A stretch of DNA of 64,000 nucleotides from Theobroma cacao (Eukaryota; Streptophyta; Magnoliopsida; Malvales; Malvaceae), in assembly GCF_000208745.1 (NCBI RefSeq), contig NC_030854.1, positions 6,726,003-6,790,002 on the forward strand. The letters are read 5' to 3'. The translations under genes and the position numbers were made by a program. This document shows positions 13,339 to 25,351 of this stretch, in pieces. Each line of letters opens with the position of its first letter. Positions within the stretch are counted from its first letter, which is position 1. The notes beneath the pieces were generated by a model, which was not told the origin of the DNA, made no database searches, and saw only the letters and a list, made by a program, of their open reading frames with translations.

Positions 13339-14508
13339 CATCTAAATTTTGGTGCATATGTAGTAACACTTTTGGTGGTTTTTTGAACTTGGAAACGAAG
13401 TCATTACCTCCACGGGGGATAATCCCCTGTAAGGTACAACCATTGTGGTCATATTATCCACAGGAATTGAGGTTGGTGGATAACTATAGTTGCAGTCCAC
13501 CTTAAGTAGGATTCCAATTTTTTTTTGGGAGAAAGAATGCCGGCGAATGTTGGTAAAATATGATTTTATTGTGCGCCATACAAAAGAATAGCGGATTGGG
13601 AAGAGATGATGCTATGAGCTACTGATATAGATACCTGGATTGCTGTCGCATTTTTTCCTCCTGAACTAGAGGAACTGTAGAAATTTAGCCTGGTTTGTAT
13701 ATTATGAGGACAGTTTTAATTTTTACCCCTTGAGCATGGCTTGTGTTTTAGTGGTTTTGGTAGTGGCATTGTTGGTTGGCTTGCTGGAAGGTGGTGTTAT
13801 ATATATTTTCATGTATTAATGTCGTCCTATAAACTCACAAAATTTGATGAAATAGAACAACCTAATCTTTAGGCATTTATATGGCTTCGCACAGTTAAAG
13901 TTGTACTCAATTCCATTATGTTTAATGCCTAAAATTGGTATTTTTGAGCTTGAAATGCAATGCCAACTGCACATCCATGATATTTCCCTTCCCTTGTCTT
14001 GAAAATTTGCCTTTGGTACCACCTACAGTTTTGGGGTTGAGGTAAATCAATTCCGACATACTGCTATACAGATGGGGAGTTGTAGTTAACAAGAGCAAGC
14101 TAATGATAATCGAATTCTTTCCATTTAGGTGGTAACAATACAACGGAGAAAAGCCTCTTTGCTAGTCATACTTGGCAGTTCAATTGGGAACATATCATAA
14201 GAAAGAAAGACCGAGAGCCTTCTGTAAGACGATGATTATAGGCTACCGGGTACAAGTCCTTAATAAGATTTGATATTCAAAGACAAAGAAGCGGGGGGTG
14301 GTGGGGGGGGGCGCGGGGGCGGCACCAAAATCGATAGAAGATAAGACAAATGTAAAGAGAAGCTCCAAGAAGTGCCGGTGGTTTTACTTCAGCTAAATTA
14401 ACTCTTAACACAATGGATAACAAATTTATGAATGATCCAGTTCCAAAATAGTCAGGGAAAAGAAAAGCTTTCCTAAGCACTAGAATTTTCATCATTGCAG
14501 CGCTGGTG
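13339..14508. other. Region between the convergent SPY and cyclophilin genes
   Basis: The first 500 bases probably hold the SPY 3' untranslated region; the part near 14509 is the 3' flank of the minus-strand cyclophilin. No further coding exon was seen. The stretch contains the G-rich tract listed separately. Confidence 0.5.
14291..14323 (+). repeat. G-rich low-complexity tract
   Basis: Thirty-three bases are almost all G, with runs of six, nine (eight plus one) and five G, in a strongly AT-rich neighbourhood. The pattern can form a G-quadruplex on the plus strand. It lies about 190 bases beyond the cyclophilin stop codon, in a region both converging transcripts may reach. Confidence 0.8.
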
Positions 14509-17500
14509 CTAGTCTTTGACAGAAGTCCTTAATATCTTCACATCATGAATGGGCCTGCATAAACAGGGAAAAACGGTTAAACATGAATTCATCTAAATGC
14601 TGAAGTCCAACCTAGAGCAGCTTCTAATATAACAAACTTTAGTCATTAGTTGAGTGTATGAACTTTAGTGCATTCGAAAATAAGAATTGGACAAATGAGA
14701 TTGCTAGCATGCCCTGGCTAGGGGGGGCAATCCGTATTAATGTCTTGTTGCAATAAAAGAATAATAAGATATAGCTCAAACTATGATGACCCGTTCAGTT
14801 AATCGTATTGAAATGCTCAACCAAAACACATTCTTTATTAAACTGGTAAAATAACCCAGCTCTAGTAACCCTTTTATTAAATAAATCTTTTGAGGTTGAC
14901 TTGACATGGATATGATTATTTAACCTAGTTCATTTATTGAATAATTAGAAAATAAGTAATTTAACATAAAATGATTCAATTAAATAAGCAACCTTAACTT
15001 GATTGTTATATTACCCTTGCACTCTTATTAATATCAGTTATTACTCATTCATTAGGTTTATTTTGTAATGCTTGAAATGGCTTTTTGACAATAAACTGCT
15101 ATTACTAAATTCAAGTAAATTTGCAACTTTGAACTAATGAACTACACAAAATCATGCCTTAAAAGTGGTTGATGAAATCCAAGTTATGCATTCCCTTTTC
15201 CAATAATTTGGAAACAAAATTTTGTGAAGTTCACTTTCAAAATGTAACATAACAGGGATAATAATTCCATTTGCCCTGAATTGAGGCAATAATTTTTTTT
15301 TGCTTTCTCAACATAATAGTTCTTCTAATAATAAGATTGTCTAAACTCTTATCAAGATCTACTGTAAATTGTTTTTCCTCACAACATATAGCTGTATGCA
15401 TGTTTCCTTCCATAAATATATTAACTTGCACCCAACTTTAACTAGTTTTATCTGTCAACTGGGAAATTGTGAGAAAGTATTACTCTATCTAGCCATTGCT
15501 GTCATTGAGGCAATAAATATAAGCAAAAATTATATATGAGCAAAGAACTTACCTGTCATTGCTGTCAGTTTGGACACTACCAAGCCTCTTGATAATTTCC
15601 ATTCCCCTACATACCCTTCCAAATATTGTGTGTTTACCTGTAGACAGAATCGTCAGTCAAAGCATTACGCACAAGGAAACTCCATCAGATGATTAGCCCA
15701 ATGAGTAAAACTACCAGACATCAAATTGTCCGAATACAAAATCACACAGCATAAGGGAAAGAACTGAGCTTGCAGTTCTCATACCAAAACTCACTGATTT
15801 AAGTTTCTTGTGGGGAACGACCTAAAAGTTTATCAAAAGGAAAAAAGATGCAGAAAGGTAAATACCATTCAGCAGTGAAAATTGTTGTCATCATCTCAAT
15901 TTATATAATTTTTTTGGTCTTCAAGGTCAAAGGGAGGGTTAGACAACTAATTGATCAAAAGCACATCAAAGAAAATTGAAAACCCCTGAAAATATCAATC
16001 AACTTCCACTGCCTTTGCTTTTCTTGACAAGCTCTAAAGATTTTAGTTTTATATATGATAAGCAGGATAATAACTCAGATATAGTTTAGGATGAGACTCT
16101 GCCCCAAATAGGTTGAATAATTGGTCTTGACACCAATCCAACCCAGTTCATTAACAATTCTCCACAGAAGTCTAACCATCACCTCAACAATTTCAAAACA
16201 ATTTGAGATGCGAGTCTGCTCCCAATAGATTGGCCAATTTACCTAGCTACAAATTCCAACTTGATTCACAGACAAAATTATCTGTGTAATTGTGACCATC
16301 ACCTTAAATCTTAAATAGCTTTTAACTTTCACCTTAATAAAACTTCTAAATTCTGAACAGTTGCAATTCTCTATACAGAGGTATCATGGAAACTACAAGT
16401 AAAAGCATTAGCAGAAAAAAAACAATACAGTTGGCAACAACATTTCAGGTTGGACGTCACACTATAATGTAGCTAATAAAAAAAGGATCTCAACATTGAA
16501 AAAGAAAAAGTACTAGCTAGGTCTTAGGAATCAACAGATTCCAACAATTTTCTCCAGAGGTTGACCACATAATTCTTATTGTAAATAAGAAGAATACCAA
16601 AATTCTTTTTTTTTTTTTTTGAAAGGCATAATTCTTATTGTAGCCACGAAGAATAACATCATTACCATCTAAAGATGGTGCTGGTGACAAAGTAATGAAG
16701 AACTGACTTCCATTTGTATTTGGACCGGCATTAGCCATGGATAAAATACCAGCTCCTGTATGCTTTAACTCAGACCTTATCTCATCATCAAACACAGGGC
16801 TGAAATCAATGACAAAAACAAAAATCAGACAATCATCCACCAAAAACGAAGAAACTTAAAATCAGAAATAGAAATATAACTTCTTGCCACAATAAAACAC
16901 CACCACAGCTGCCAACAATTAAAGCAACCAGATGCCAAAAAAATATAAAACCATGTTAATAAAACTTTTTACAATGTAACTTCGAGTGCCAAAAACGATA
17001 ATAAAAACATCAGCTTTGATCACATTAAATAAATAAAGAACAAAAAAAAATCACGGGAATTCTCCAATATCAATTACAAAAAAGTCCATAAACCAATTAA
17101 AGATTAAGCCCTTAGTTAATGACAACAAATTTATGAACTGTAACTCATGTGAAAGAAAAGAAAAAAAGAAGCATACCCATATATAGATTCTCCACCTTTG
17201 CCAGTCCCAGTTGGATCCCCACCCTGAACTATAAAATCCTACTTCATAATAACCGTACACAGCTTCAATAAACGAGTTACTCAAAAATCCAATGAAGAAA
17301 ATTAAAAGAACAAAAAAGAAAAAAGGAACCTTGATAATTCTATGGAATTTGACATTGTCATAATAACCTCTCCTGGAAAGTTCAATGAAGTTCCTACAAG
17401 TTCTTGGTGCATGCTTGTAATATAGCTGAAAATCCCAGTACGAAACACACAAAAAAAATTAAAAACAGGTTTAAGCTACTGATTATATACCCAATATATA

Positions 17501-17610
17501 CTGAAACAAGCTCAGTAAAAAAAAATGTTAGGTTTTACCTCAACAGTGAAGGAGCCCATGGAGGTTTCTAAAGTAACCTCCGGTGGACCTCCTTCTGAAC
17601 TTGCCCACAT
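14509..17610 (-). CDS. CYP18-2: Cyclophilin peptidyl-prolyl cis-trans isomerase, CYP18-2/PPIL1 type
   Basis: A single-domain cyclophilin that interconverts cis and trans X-Pro bonds; relatives (human PPIL1) work in the activated spliceosome, so a nuclear role is inferred. Exons in coding order: 17610-17539, 17425-17330, 17238-17177, 16799-16666, 15637-15553, 14554-14509; 164 aa, the length of Arabidopsis CYP18-2. Start [15 protein letters not shown] and end HDVKIL...KD. Catalytic motifs FHRIIKDF (Arg and Phe), [33 protein letters not shown] and [10 protein letters not shown] are present across exon joins. Where human cyclophilin A has the cyclosporin-contacting Trp121, this protein has Ser (APSLDGKH), which suggests weak cyclosporin binding. 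It is divergent to ELM1 and convergent to SPY. Confidence 0.93.
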
Positions 17611-17975
17611 CTTTCAAAGAGAAAGAAAAAAGAAAGGGTTTTTGTTCGGACAAGGAATTCAGTGGCTTATTTGGCTGTTACGATCCAACAAGGGAAGTTG
17701 GATCTTGAAAAAGAGAAGAAGAGAGAGCAGAGAAGAGACAACGATTTCGAAGGGGTATATATAGTAAGATTACTTGGGCCTGGTCCAGATGGTTTTCAGG
17801 ATAGACTTTAGTTCTTTAAGGGTAAACCCGGCCCTAAAGCTTCATGTTCCAAAAAAATGCAAATGTTTTTTAACTTTCAGGTGCCGAAGATCCTCCACTT
17901 TCTTTTCCTGGTTCTTTGAAAAGAACAAAGGTCTTCTTCAATTACGAAGTGACTGGATCATTTCAGAGGCGGTTA
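17611..17975. promoter_or_regulatory. Shared divergent promoter of CYP18-2 and ELM1
   Basis: Only 365 bases separate the two start codons, so the genes must share a promoter region. It contains a site-II-type TTGGGCC at 17774-17780, a motif bound by TCP factors and common in bidirectional promoters of housekeeping and mitochondrial genes, and TATATATAG near 17756. A second ATG in frame with ELM1 lies at 17916. Use of these elements is inferred. Confidence 0.6.
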
Positions 17976-20900
17976 ATGAGACCCAACAGGCTTCCTGAAC
18001 AGCCCGTAGGGAGGAGGAGCAGGGCGGAGGTGTTCGAAGGTGTGATTAATGGGGCGATAAAACGGGTTGTTGTGATTGGAAACGGCTTCTCGGGAGCTGA
18101 GAGTCAATGCATCGGCTTGGTTCGGGCTTTAGGCCTCTCGGGTTGTCATTCCTTATACGTAAGCTTCTTTTTGTAGCTCTTTTTCAAAGTTCAGTTTTTC
18201 TTTTTCCTTGTTTCTTTAACGTGTCCCGAGATTCAAATTTATGTTAAAATAGAGCTAAATAAAAAATTGGTTTATTTAATACTGTTATGCAGCGTGTTAC
18301 AAGGCCAAGAGGAGGGATTAATGAGTGGCTTCATTGGCTTCCTGTTTCTCTTCATAAAAAGGTGAATTATATTATAAGGCAAATTTATTCACGATTTCAA
18401 ATGGAAGCTAAAGGGAATGAAGTGGTGCCTTTTTCAGTTCAAAAAACAGGTAACTTTGCTTTGTGCTCTCTAACTAGATGTTTTCATATTATAGCACTAA
18501 ACATAGCACCCTTTTTGGCTGAAAAGTCGTTGGTTTGGTTAATTTGTTTAACCCAAACAAATAAAATTCATATGAGAATGGCTGTACTGTAGGCTTATCC
18601 AATGTTCTAGAAGCTGATGCCAAGCAGATTGCAATGATGGCTTGTGATACATTTGACAAGTATATTCTTCTAACTTGGAACTAGATGGTTTAGTTTTCTC
18701 TTATTATAGGTGTTTCCTCAATTTTTTTACGTTTAGATGCATTTTCTATGTTTTTCGTTTAGATATATGTACTCACGTAGTACTTATGGCTCGTTTAGCC
18801 TCATTTCTTCTCTTCTGACTAAATTATGTCATATTTCTTTTTTACCCTTTTAGGGATGGTCCTCTGCTGGTGGTCGCATCTGGTCGGGATACAATTCCTG
18901 TTGCGAGCTCCATTAAACGGTTAGCTCCAGAAAATGTTTTTGTTGTTCAGGTTAAACTTTTTTCTCATTTCTTTTGTTTGTTTATATTTGAGTGTGATAT
19001 TTTATTGGAGTTTCCAAAATTTTGATAGACAAGGTATTTTGTATGTCTCCTGTGAAATTATTTAACTGTCTTACATGATTAATTTCATAGTTGGTTAAAA
19101 GGTGGTCAGAAGATTCAATCTTTTTATACTTCTTTTCTGGATGTATATCGACTTTCATATTTCTCATAAGAAAAACTCCTAGAAAAGTGGCTTGAAGTCA
19201 TCAGCAAGTACTTTTATATTTTAGTCAAGAGTTACAGCTCTTGTTTATTCATTATGGTGGTATGATTTTTTACATTTCCGGCCTTTCTCTTGTCCACCTT
19301 TATTATACGATCATGAGTGTGTTAACTTTTTCTCTTTCAAATGCAAATATTGCAATGTATGGTTCTAATAGTTTCTTTTCTTTGATTACATTTTTCAGAT
19401 ACAACATCCACGGTCACAGCTGAATAGGTTTGATTTAGTTATTACTCCACGTCATGATTATTATCCATTGACTCCTCATGCACAGAAACAAATTCCTTGG
19501 TTTCTCCGGAGGTGGATAACTCCTCGTGAACCTCCTGATAGATGTGTGGTACGTATTTCAGTTGTAAAGTACTCACTCTGGAGGGTTCTTGATGTAGGAA
19601 AATCTTTGGTGGCTATTATATTTTAGCTGCTCTTGTTGTTGGTTATGTGTTGGTATCTAACTCATGGCAAAGGTTTTCTGAATATCAGGTTCTAACTGTG
19701 GGAGCTCTTCATCAGGCTGATTCTCCTGCACTCAGAAGTGCTGCTTCTGTCTGGCATTATGAACTGTCATCACTTCCAAAGCCCTTGCTTGTTGTCAACA
19801 TTGGAGGGCCAACAAGTAATATTCTGTGCATCATGGAGTTTGTTATCAATTGCTATTTATCATCTTTCTAAGGATCTATTTGTTGGATTTTGCAGTCTTT
19901 TATACTTTAGTTGATACTTAGTGATTTTTTTTAAGTCGACTGTAGTTTAAAGCATATTAATATATTCTTTTTTTTTCTTTTGGTTCATTATTAATGTATC
20001 CTTTGAATATGTTGGAATTTGTCAGACTCTATTGCACCTAATAGAACGTGATGCTGGCAGATGTTCATGAAAAGATAATTGACTTTGTGCATTTGACCAA
20101 CTTGGTTGGACAGAGAATATGAGGCATTACTTGTCGATAACCTAAAAAGACTGGTTATTTTTCATTCCACTTACTATCCTGAACTTTGGAAGTTTCCACA
20201 AACATTTAGGTTTTTTCACTAATTTAAGAACTTGCTACAATATAGGTTTGGTGATTGCTCTGTCTATTGAGACCATATAGCCTAGAGATTTTAGGTGATA
20301 AGGGAACTAGAAATAATCCTCAGTGATATTTCACTGTGTGTAAAGTTGGTAGTGCATGTATACTTGGGGGGTGGTATTGCTGCAATCAAAACTTAAACAA
20401 TGCTGTTATATGGAAAGAGTATTTTTTTAGTACTCTCTCAACTTTCACAAGCACAAAAGGAAATGTTGGGTTTGTCTCGTTCACTGTGGGATGATTATGG
20501 CTTATGTCAAGTTGCTTCAATTCTATTAGGCATTAACTATACCTCTTTCTACCAAAAAATAAAAAATAAAAAAGGCATTAGCTATACTCTTCTATGACTT
20601 TTCTTCCTGAAAGGAAAGTATTTCTATTGTCATTGTTGAACTGTGTTTTAAATTGTCATATTTGTCATTTTTTACAATGATATGGGCAGAAGAATCTTGA
20701 TCCACGAACTTGGTCAAATTTCCAGTCATAAACACCCGAATTTCTTTTAGTTATAATGTGATTGTGTCATTGGGCTGTTATTACTTTATAAGCAAATTTT
20801 TAATTGCTATTGGTATACAAAAATGAATGCATGATATCTTAGTCAAAAATGTCTACCATTCGACCTTTTAAACCTTATGTGCTAGTCTTACTACATATGC

Positions 20901-21898
20901 TAAATCAAAAGCTTTATGCAGGGAGCTGCCAGTATGGTGTGGATCTTGCAAAGCAGTTAACAGCTATGCTGCAAAATGTCCTTTGGAGTTGTGGCAGCCT
21001 TAGAATATCTTTCTCTAGAAGGACTCCTGAGAAGGTAAAACTTGAATGTTTTTATTGCTATATTTCTCAATTAGAACTCGTATGTTGGTTTTCTGATGAG
21101 TACTCAGGTTTTTCTTGGTGCCTGTACTGATAGGTATCAAAAATCTTATTGAAAGAGCTTAGTGCTAATCCAAAGGTTTACATCTGGGTTGGTGAAGGTA
21201 CACAGTTTCCAGTCTTCGAGTGATTGTTTTTCCAACTTTTACAGTAACTAAGTTTATTCCCCGTGGATTGATATTATGTTCTTCAGGTCCTAACCCACAT
21301 ATGGGACATCTAGCTTGGGCCGATGCTTTTGTTATCACAGCTGACTCAGTAAGCATGTTGAGTGAGGCTTGCACTACTGGGTAGGTCTGGACTACCATAA
21401 CCAACCTCGTATTATTAACTTTTTATATCATTCTTTTGAATCTAGGCATGCCTTGCCTTAAGTAAGTTTTCACTGTGCTTCAGAAAACCAGTCTATGTTG
21501 TAGGAGCTGAGAGATGCACATGGAAGTTTGCAGACTTCCAAAAGTCTCTGCAGGAACGAGGAGTGGTTCGCCCTTTCACTGGCAAAGAGGATGTAAGTTA
21601 TCTGATGCATGTAATTTTTCTTCCTTGCTGATTTATTAAGGAAAGCCACCGCAATTTTTTTTTCTTGCAAGTGTAATTACCACTCCCTTCTTTACAGAAC
21701 ACAACAGGAGTAAAATTTTGAATGCAACAAGGATTATGTGAAATAACAATGACAAACATGTAATATTGCATGGCTTCTGATGTTTTGGTTTTACAGATTT
21801 CTGAGAGCTGGGGGTATCCTCCATTAAATGACACTGCAGAGGCTGCTAGCCAGGTGATCAAAGCACTTGCTGAGCGTGGATGGACAATTCATAGATAA
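17976..21898 (+). CDS. ELM1: ELM1, mitochondrial fission protein (DUF1022 family)
   Basis: ELM1 sits on the mitochondrial outer membrane and recruits the dynamin DRP3A for fission in plants. Exons: 17976-18158, 18293-18449, 18593-18659, 18854-18950, 19399-19548, 19689-19815, 20922-21034, 21134-21197, 21287-21380, 21484-21592, 21797-21898; all GT-AG, 420 aa, against about 427 in Arabidopsis. Recognisable blocks are VVVIGNGFSGAESQCIGLVR (about residue 30), VTRPRGGINEWLHWLP, SGRDTIPVASSIKRLAPENV, IQHPRSQLNRFDLVITPRHD, PHMGHLAWADAFVITADS and KPVYVVGAERCTWKF, then SESWGYPPLNDTAEAA near the C-terminus. The start MRPNRLPEQP matches the family start; an in-frame ATG at 17916 would add 20 residues. 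No targeting peptide is evident, as expected for a peripheral outer-membrane protein. Confidence 0.94.
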
Positions 21899-23289
21899 TC
21901 AGCTTGTACCATTTGATTATTAGGCAAGCATTTGCAATTGCTTCGTTCTGTGATCAGAGTTTCATCCAGTTTTTACCAATAGAGTGATTGGCTTTTACAC
22001 AAATGTCCAATGGCCCACACATGATAAAAGTTGTCTTTTTTTTTTTCACAATCAATTTTGTCACACCTTGTTTGTTGTCCAACACCACTACAATTTTGAG
22101 CAGAAGAGCCTGTTATGTTAGCTAAAAAGCAGACATGAATTCTACCGTATTCATCATGTTTTGGTCCAAATTCTAATCAACGAAAGAATCACAGTTTTAT
22201 ATTGCTCCAGCTCCTCTGTGAAATATATAGATTAAGAACTATAGAGTAGATGCATCATTAAACTTAGCTTCCCCTCTCCCCATGTTCAGTACACATGTAC
22301 GCAATGAGATTAAGATCCTGTTTATGGAGCACTTAAGAATTCAGTGTCCATCGAAAACAGGTTGACTGAGATTTGTTATTAGTTGGCTTGGCTGAAATTC
22401 AAGTTATTCCAAGATGGACATTCAAGGGAAGTTGTTAACACAATTGATCTTACATATAGTTCTCCCTCTTGGTATTGCTGAGTGAATTGGGAATCAAACA
22501 TAATGGTACATGACATCAATGGAATGCAAGCTTGCAGACAACCTTGAAGAATGTATCAAAGGTGTATTTTCTATGACAACATGCCATACCCCTTGTGTGA
22601 AGTAGATGAGAAAGATCATTTTTATATCGTTGGGGTGTAGGCAACAATCCATCTTGGTATTGTTGGATTAGGAAGGTCAGGTGGGTTTTAGTTGACTGAT
22701 TCAGAGAGTAACACACTTTTGTGAGTTGGTATTTTGTCACAGTTGTGTTTGACTTAATAACAAATTCCTACTCCATCTTTATTCTGTCTTATCAAGTCAA
22801 AGCTATAGTTGCAAATGACCAGAAAAACTTCCTTTGAATTGGAACCTCAGCTCATGTAAATTGACTTTAAAATTTTCTTCTCTGATCATACTCTTATATG
22901 AAAAGAAAAAATCAATGAAATTTCATGCTTGCATATGTACATTGGCGTTGTGACTTTATAACAAATAAATAGATGGAACAAGATTGGTGGGGAAAATACT
23001 TAAATTTCATACTTCATTTCATCTAATTCATAACAATAACTCGAGAAATATTGATCCAAATTGTTTGGCTGAGTTGACCAGCGTCCATTAATGGATGCCT
23101 TGCATGCCTATCCACTGAGATTTCTCTACCAACTTCAATGCTATATTTTAAATAGTTGTAGTAATATGAAGAAATTAGGCAGAGAATTACCCTACTCCAA
23201 TAGCAACGTAACGTTTTCCTTTTCTGTCAGCAATAATTTATTGATACATGCTTTCCTAACCAACTATTCTTTCTCTTTTGAACCCCCTC
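21899..23289. other. Intergenic between ELM1 and the CASP gene
   Basis: It holds the ELM1 3' region and the upstream flank of CASP. I saw no exon, RNA gene or delimited transposon; the short open frames lack domains. Confidence 0.5.
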
Positions 23290-23433
23290 TATATAAACTT
23301 CATCCACTTAGCCATTTTCATCACAGCAAGCTTCAACTTGTCTTCTCTCAGCTTCAGCTAGCTAAGCTCTCCACTACTCTTAACAGCTCTTAATTCCCCT
23401 CTTCTCTCTCCCAAAACAAGAAGGAAAAAGAAA
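23290..23433 (+). promoter_or_regulatory. TATA box and leader of the CASP gene
   Basis: A canonical TATATAAA at 23290-23297 follows a C-rich run. A start of transcription about 30 bases downstream would leave a leader of about 105 bases, rich in CT and AGCT words, before the ATG at 23434. A strong TATA box fits a tightly cell-type-specific gene. Confidence 0.75.
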
Positions 23434-24228
23434 ATGAAGAGCGGTGATCACGCAGCCATTGATGTCCCAGAGTCCAGCGCAGTTGCAAAAGGTAAAGCAC
23501 CTCTAATTGCTACTCCCAGGGAGCAAAAGAGCGGATTCAAGAAGGGATTGGGAATTTTCGACTTCCTTTTGAGACTAGGAGCCATAATTGCAGCTCTTGC
23601 TGCTGCTGCCACCATGGGAACCAGTGATGAGACGCTCCCTTTCTTCACTCAATTCTTCCAGTTCGAAGCTAGCTATGATGATCTGCCCACATTTATGTAC
23701 GTTAGCACATCATTTATCTTTTTTTTTTTTTTTCTGTAGATTATATGGGAATTAACATATAGTTGGTGGCAAACTGAGACATAAATATTGATTTGTTTGC
23801 AGGTTTTTTGTCATCGCAATGGCACTAATTGGCGGCTATCTCGTCCTTTCCCTCCCTTTCTCCATAGTCACCATCGTCCGCCCTCATGCAGTTGCACCAA
23901 GACTCCTCCTATTCATTTTGGACATCGTAAGCATACTGCAATAAATATGATAGACTGACCTCAGTGACATGTTTATTTCTTAATACGTAGTAACATGAAA
24001 AACTAATCGCAGGTGGCATTAACTCTGACCACGGCCGCCGGGGCCGCCGCAGCTGCCATAGTGTACTTGGCTCACAATGGGAATCCTAACACAAACTGGC
24101 TAGCCATCTGCCAACAATTTGGAGACTTTTGCCAGGAAGTGAGCGGAGCTGTGGTGGCGTCTTTCGTGACTGTTGTGGTCTTGATGTCGTTGGTTCTACT
24201 GTCTGGTGTTGCTCTGAAAAAGCACTAA
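23434..24228 (+). CDS. Casparian strip membrane domain protein (CASP)
   Basis: CASPs are four-span plasma-membrane proteins of the root endodermis that form the scaffold on which lignin is laid down as the Casparian strip. Exons 23434-23696, 23803-23926, 24013-24228 give 200 aa, close to Arabidopsis CASP1 (206 aa). Four hydrophobic segments lie at about 43-62, 88-110, 120-147 and 175-195, after a polar cytosolic N-terminus. The family's Arg in span 1 (FLLRLGAI) and Asp in span 3 (FILDIVALTL) are present. The first outer loop carries [12 protein letters not shown], the signature that separates true CASPs from CASP-like proteins; the second loop has Cys in [11 protein letters not shown]. Which of CASP1-5 it matches cannot be told without a tree. 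Confidence 0.93.
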
Positions 24229-25198
24229 AACAGATTGCTGAAGAGAGCATGAGCGCATGACATTTGTTACGACTTGATAATTATGTGCTTTAATTTCCTA
24301 TGTTTCTTTTTTTTTTTAAAGTGTGTTTATAATTGTTAAAATTATCACTGTTTCGCTGTCTGAGGACAATTAAGATGCCGTTTAATTCTGTTGTACTCGA
24401 GCAAATTGCAAATTAATGGAAAATATTAAACGTGTTTGGTGTCCAACAAATCTATCTCTTCCTTTATTTCTTATAAATTTTTATGAGGAGAAACTTATTT
24501 AGATTGATAATTTATTTATACATTCTATTATATCTTTTCATATGATTTATATTTAGTTAATTCAACCTCGAGTTTCATGCTTTATTATATTATAAATGAC
24601 AAATTTTAAATTAATTGAAAATATTTAACCATTTATTTTATATAATAAAATTTCAATCGTTAAATATATATTAAAAAATATAATATTCGTGATTGATATG
24701 AGAAAGATATTAAATTAATTTAAAACTTTACGTATATAACAATCAATGACGAAATCAAGATTTCCCGTTTGAGAAGATTGTAGCATCCCATCTCTCGATA
24801 TGTTAGTTTAATAAAAATATTTTACCAATAAAAATTAATTATGGCTATTATCAATAAGAAACGTCAAGGGAAAATAGAGTAGTTGACATAAAACGAAAAT
24901 AATAATTTTATAATAAAATATTGAAATAGGAAAAAGGACTTGGTAGAATCCGCCCATCAATAATCAAGTGATCTGCCCACTTTTCATCCAAATTTAAACC
25001 GGAGCACCCTTGCTATGTTCCAAGGTATTCTAAGCTTCCAAACAAATCAAGAGAGTTAGAGAATTTTTGCAAGGAGTCAAGCTTAGAACAGAAGGGAGAA
25101 AAGTACATAAAAAGGTGCTTGGCAACTTGGGAAGTTCCGTCCACTCTTTGTAAATTGGAGGCGTTCGACTAACAGCCTTCAAGCTACCTGAAACCAAA
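24229..25198. other. AT-rich intergenic region after CASP
   Basis: The CASP 3' flank grades into AT-rich sequence with no recognisable gene or bounded repeat. From about 24930 the base composition becomes more balanced and looks like the flank of another gene. Confidence 0.45.
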
Positions 25199-25351
25199 TA
25201 TAAAACCCTCCCCAAGAATCTTTGCTTCTTTCATCATTCAAGCAAGAGTTCAGAAGCCATTGACATCCAAATAAATTTGTTAATTCCCTTCAAAACACAA
25301 GCTACCCGAAGGCCTCCAAAAGTCCACTTCAAAGATTGATTCAATGGTACC
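25199..25351 (+). promoter_or_regulatory. Promoter-like stretch with TATA box, cut by an LTR
   Basis: TATAAAA at 25199-25205 in a C-rich setting is followed by a leader-like stretch and an ATG at 25345-25347. The solo LTR begins at 25352, directly after the target bases GTACC, so any reading frame from this ATG was interrupted. No product can be recognised across the junction: in the ATG frame a stop follows within seven codons once the LTR is removed. Confidence 0.35.

Noticed and set aside
16517..16666. Extension of the cyclophilin frame past SLDG
   Set aside because: It is read-through into an intron; the donor at 16665-16664 and the next exon at 15637 restore the conserved KHTIFGRV.
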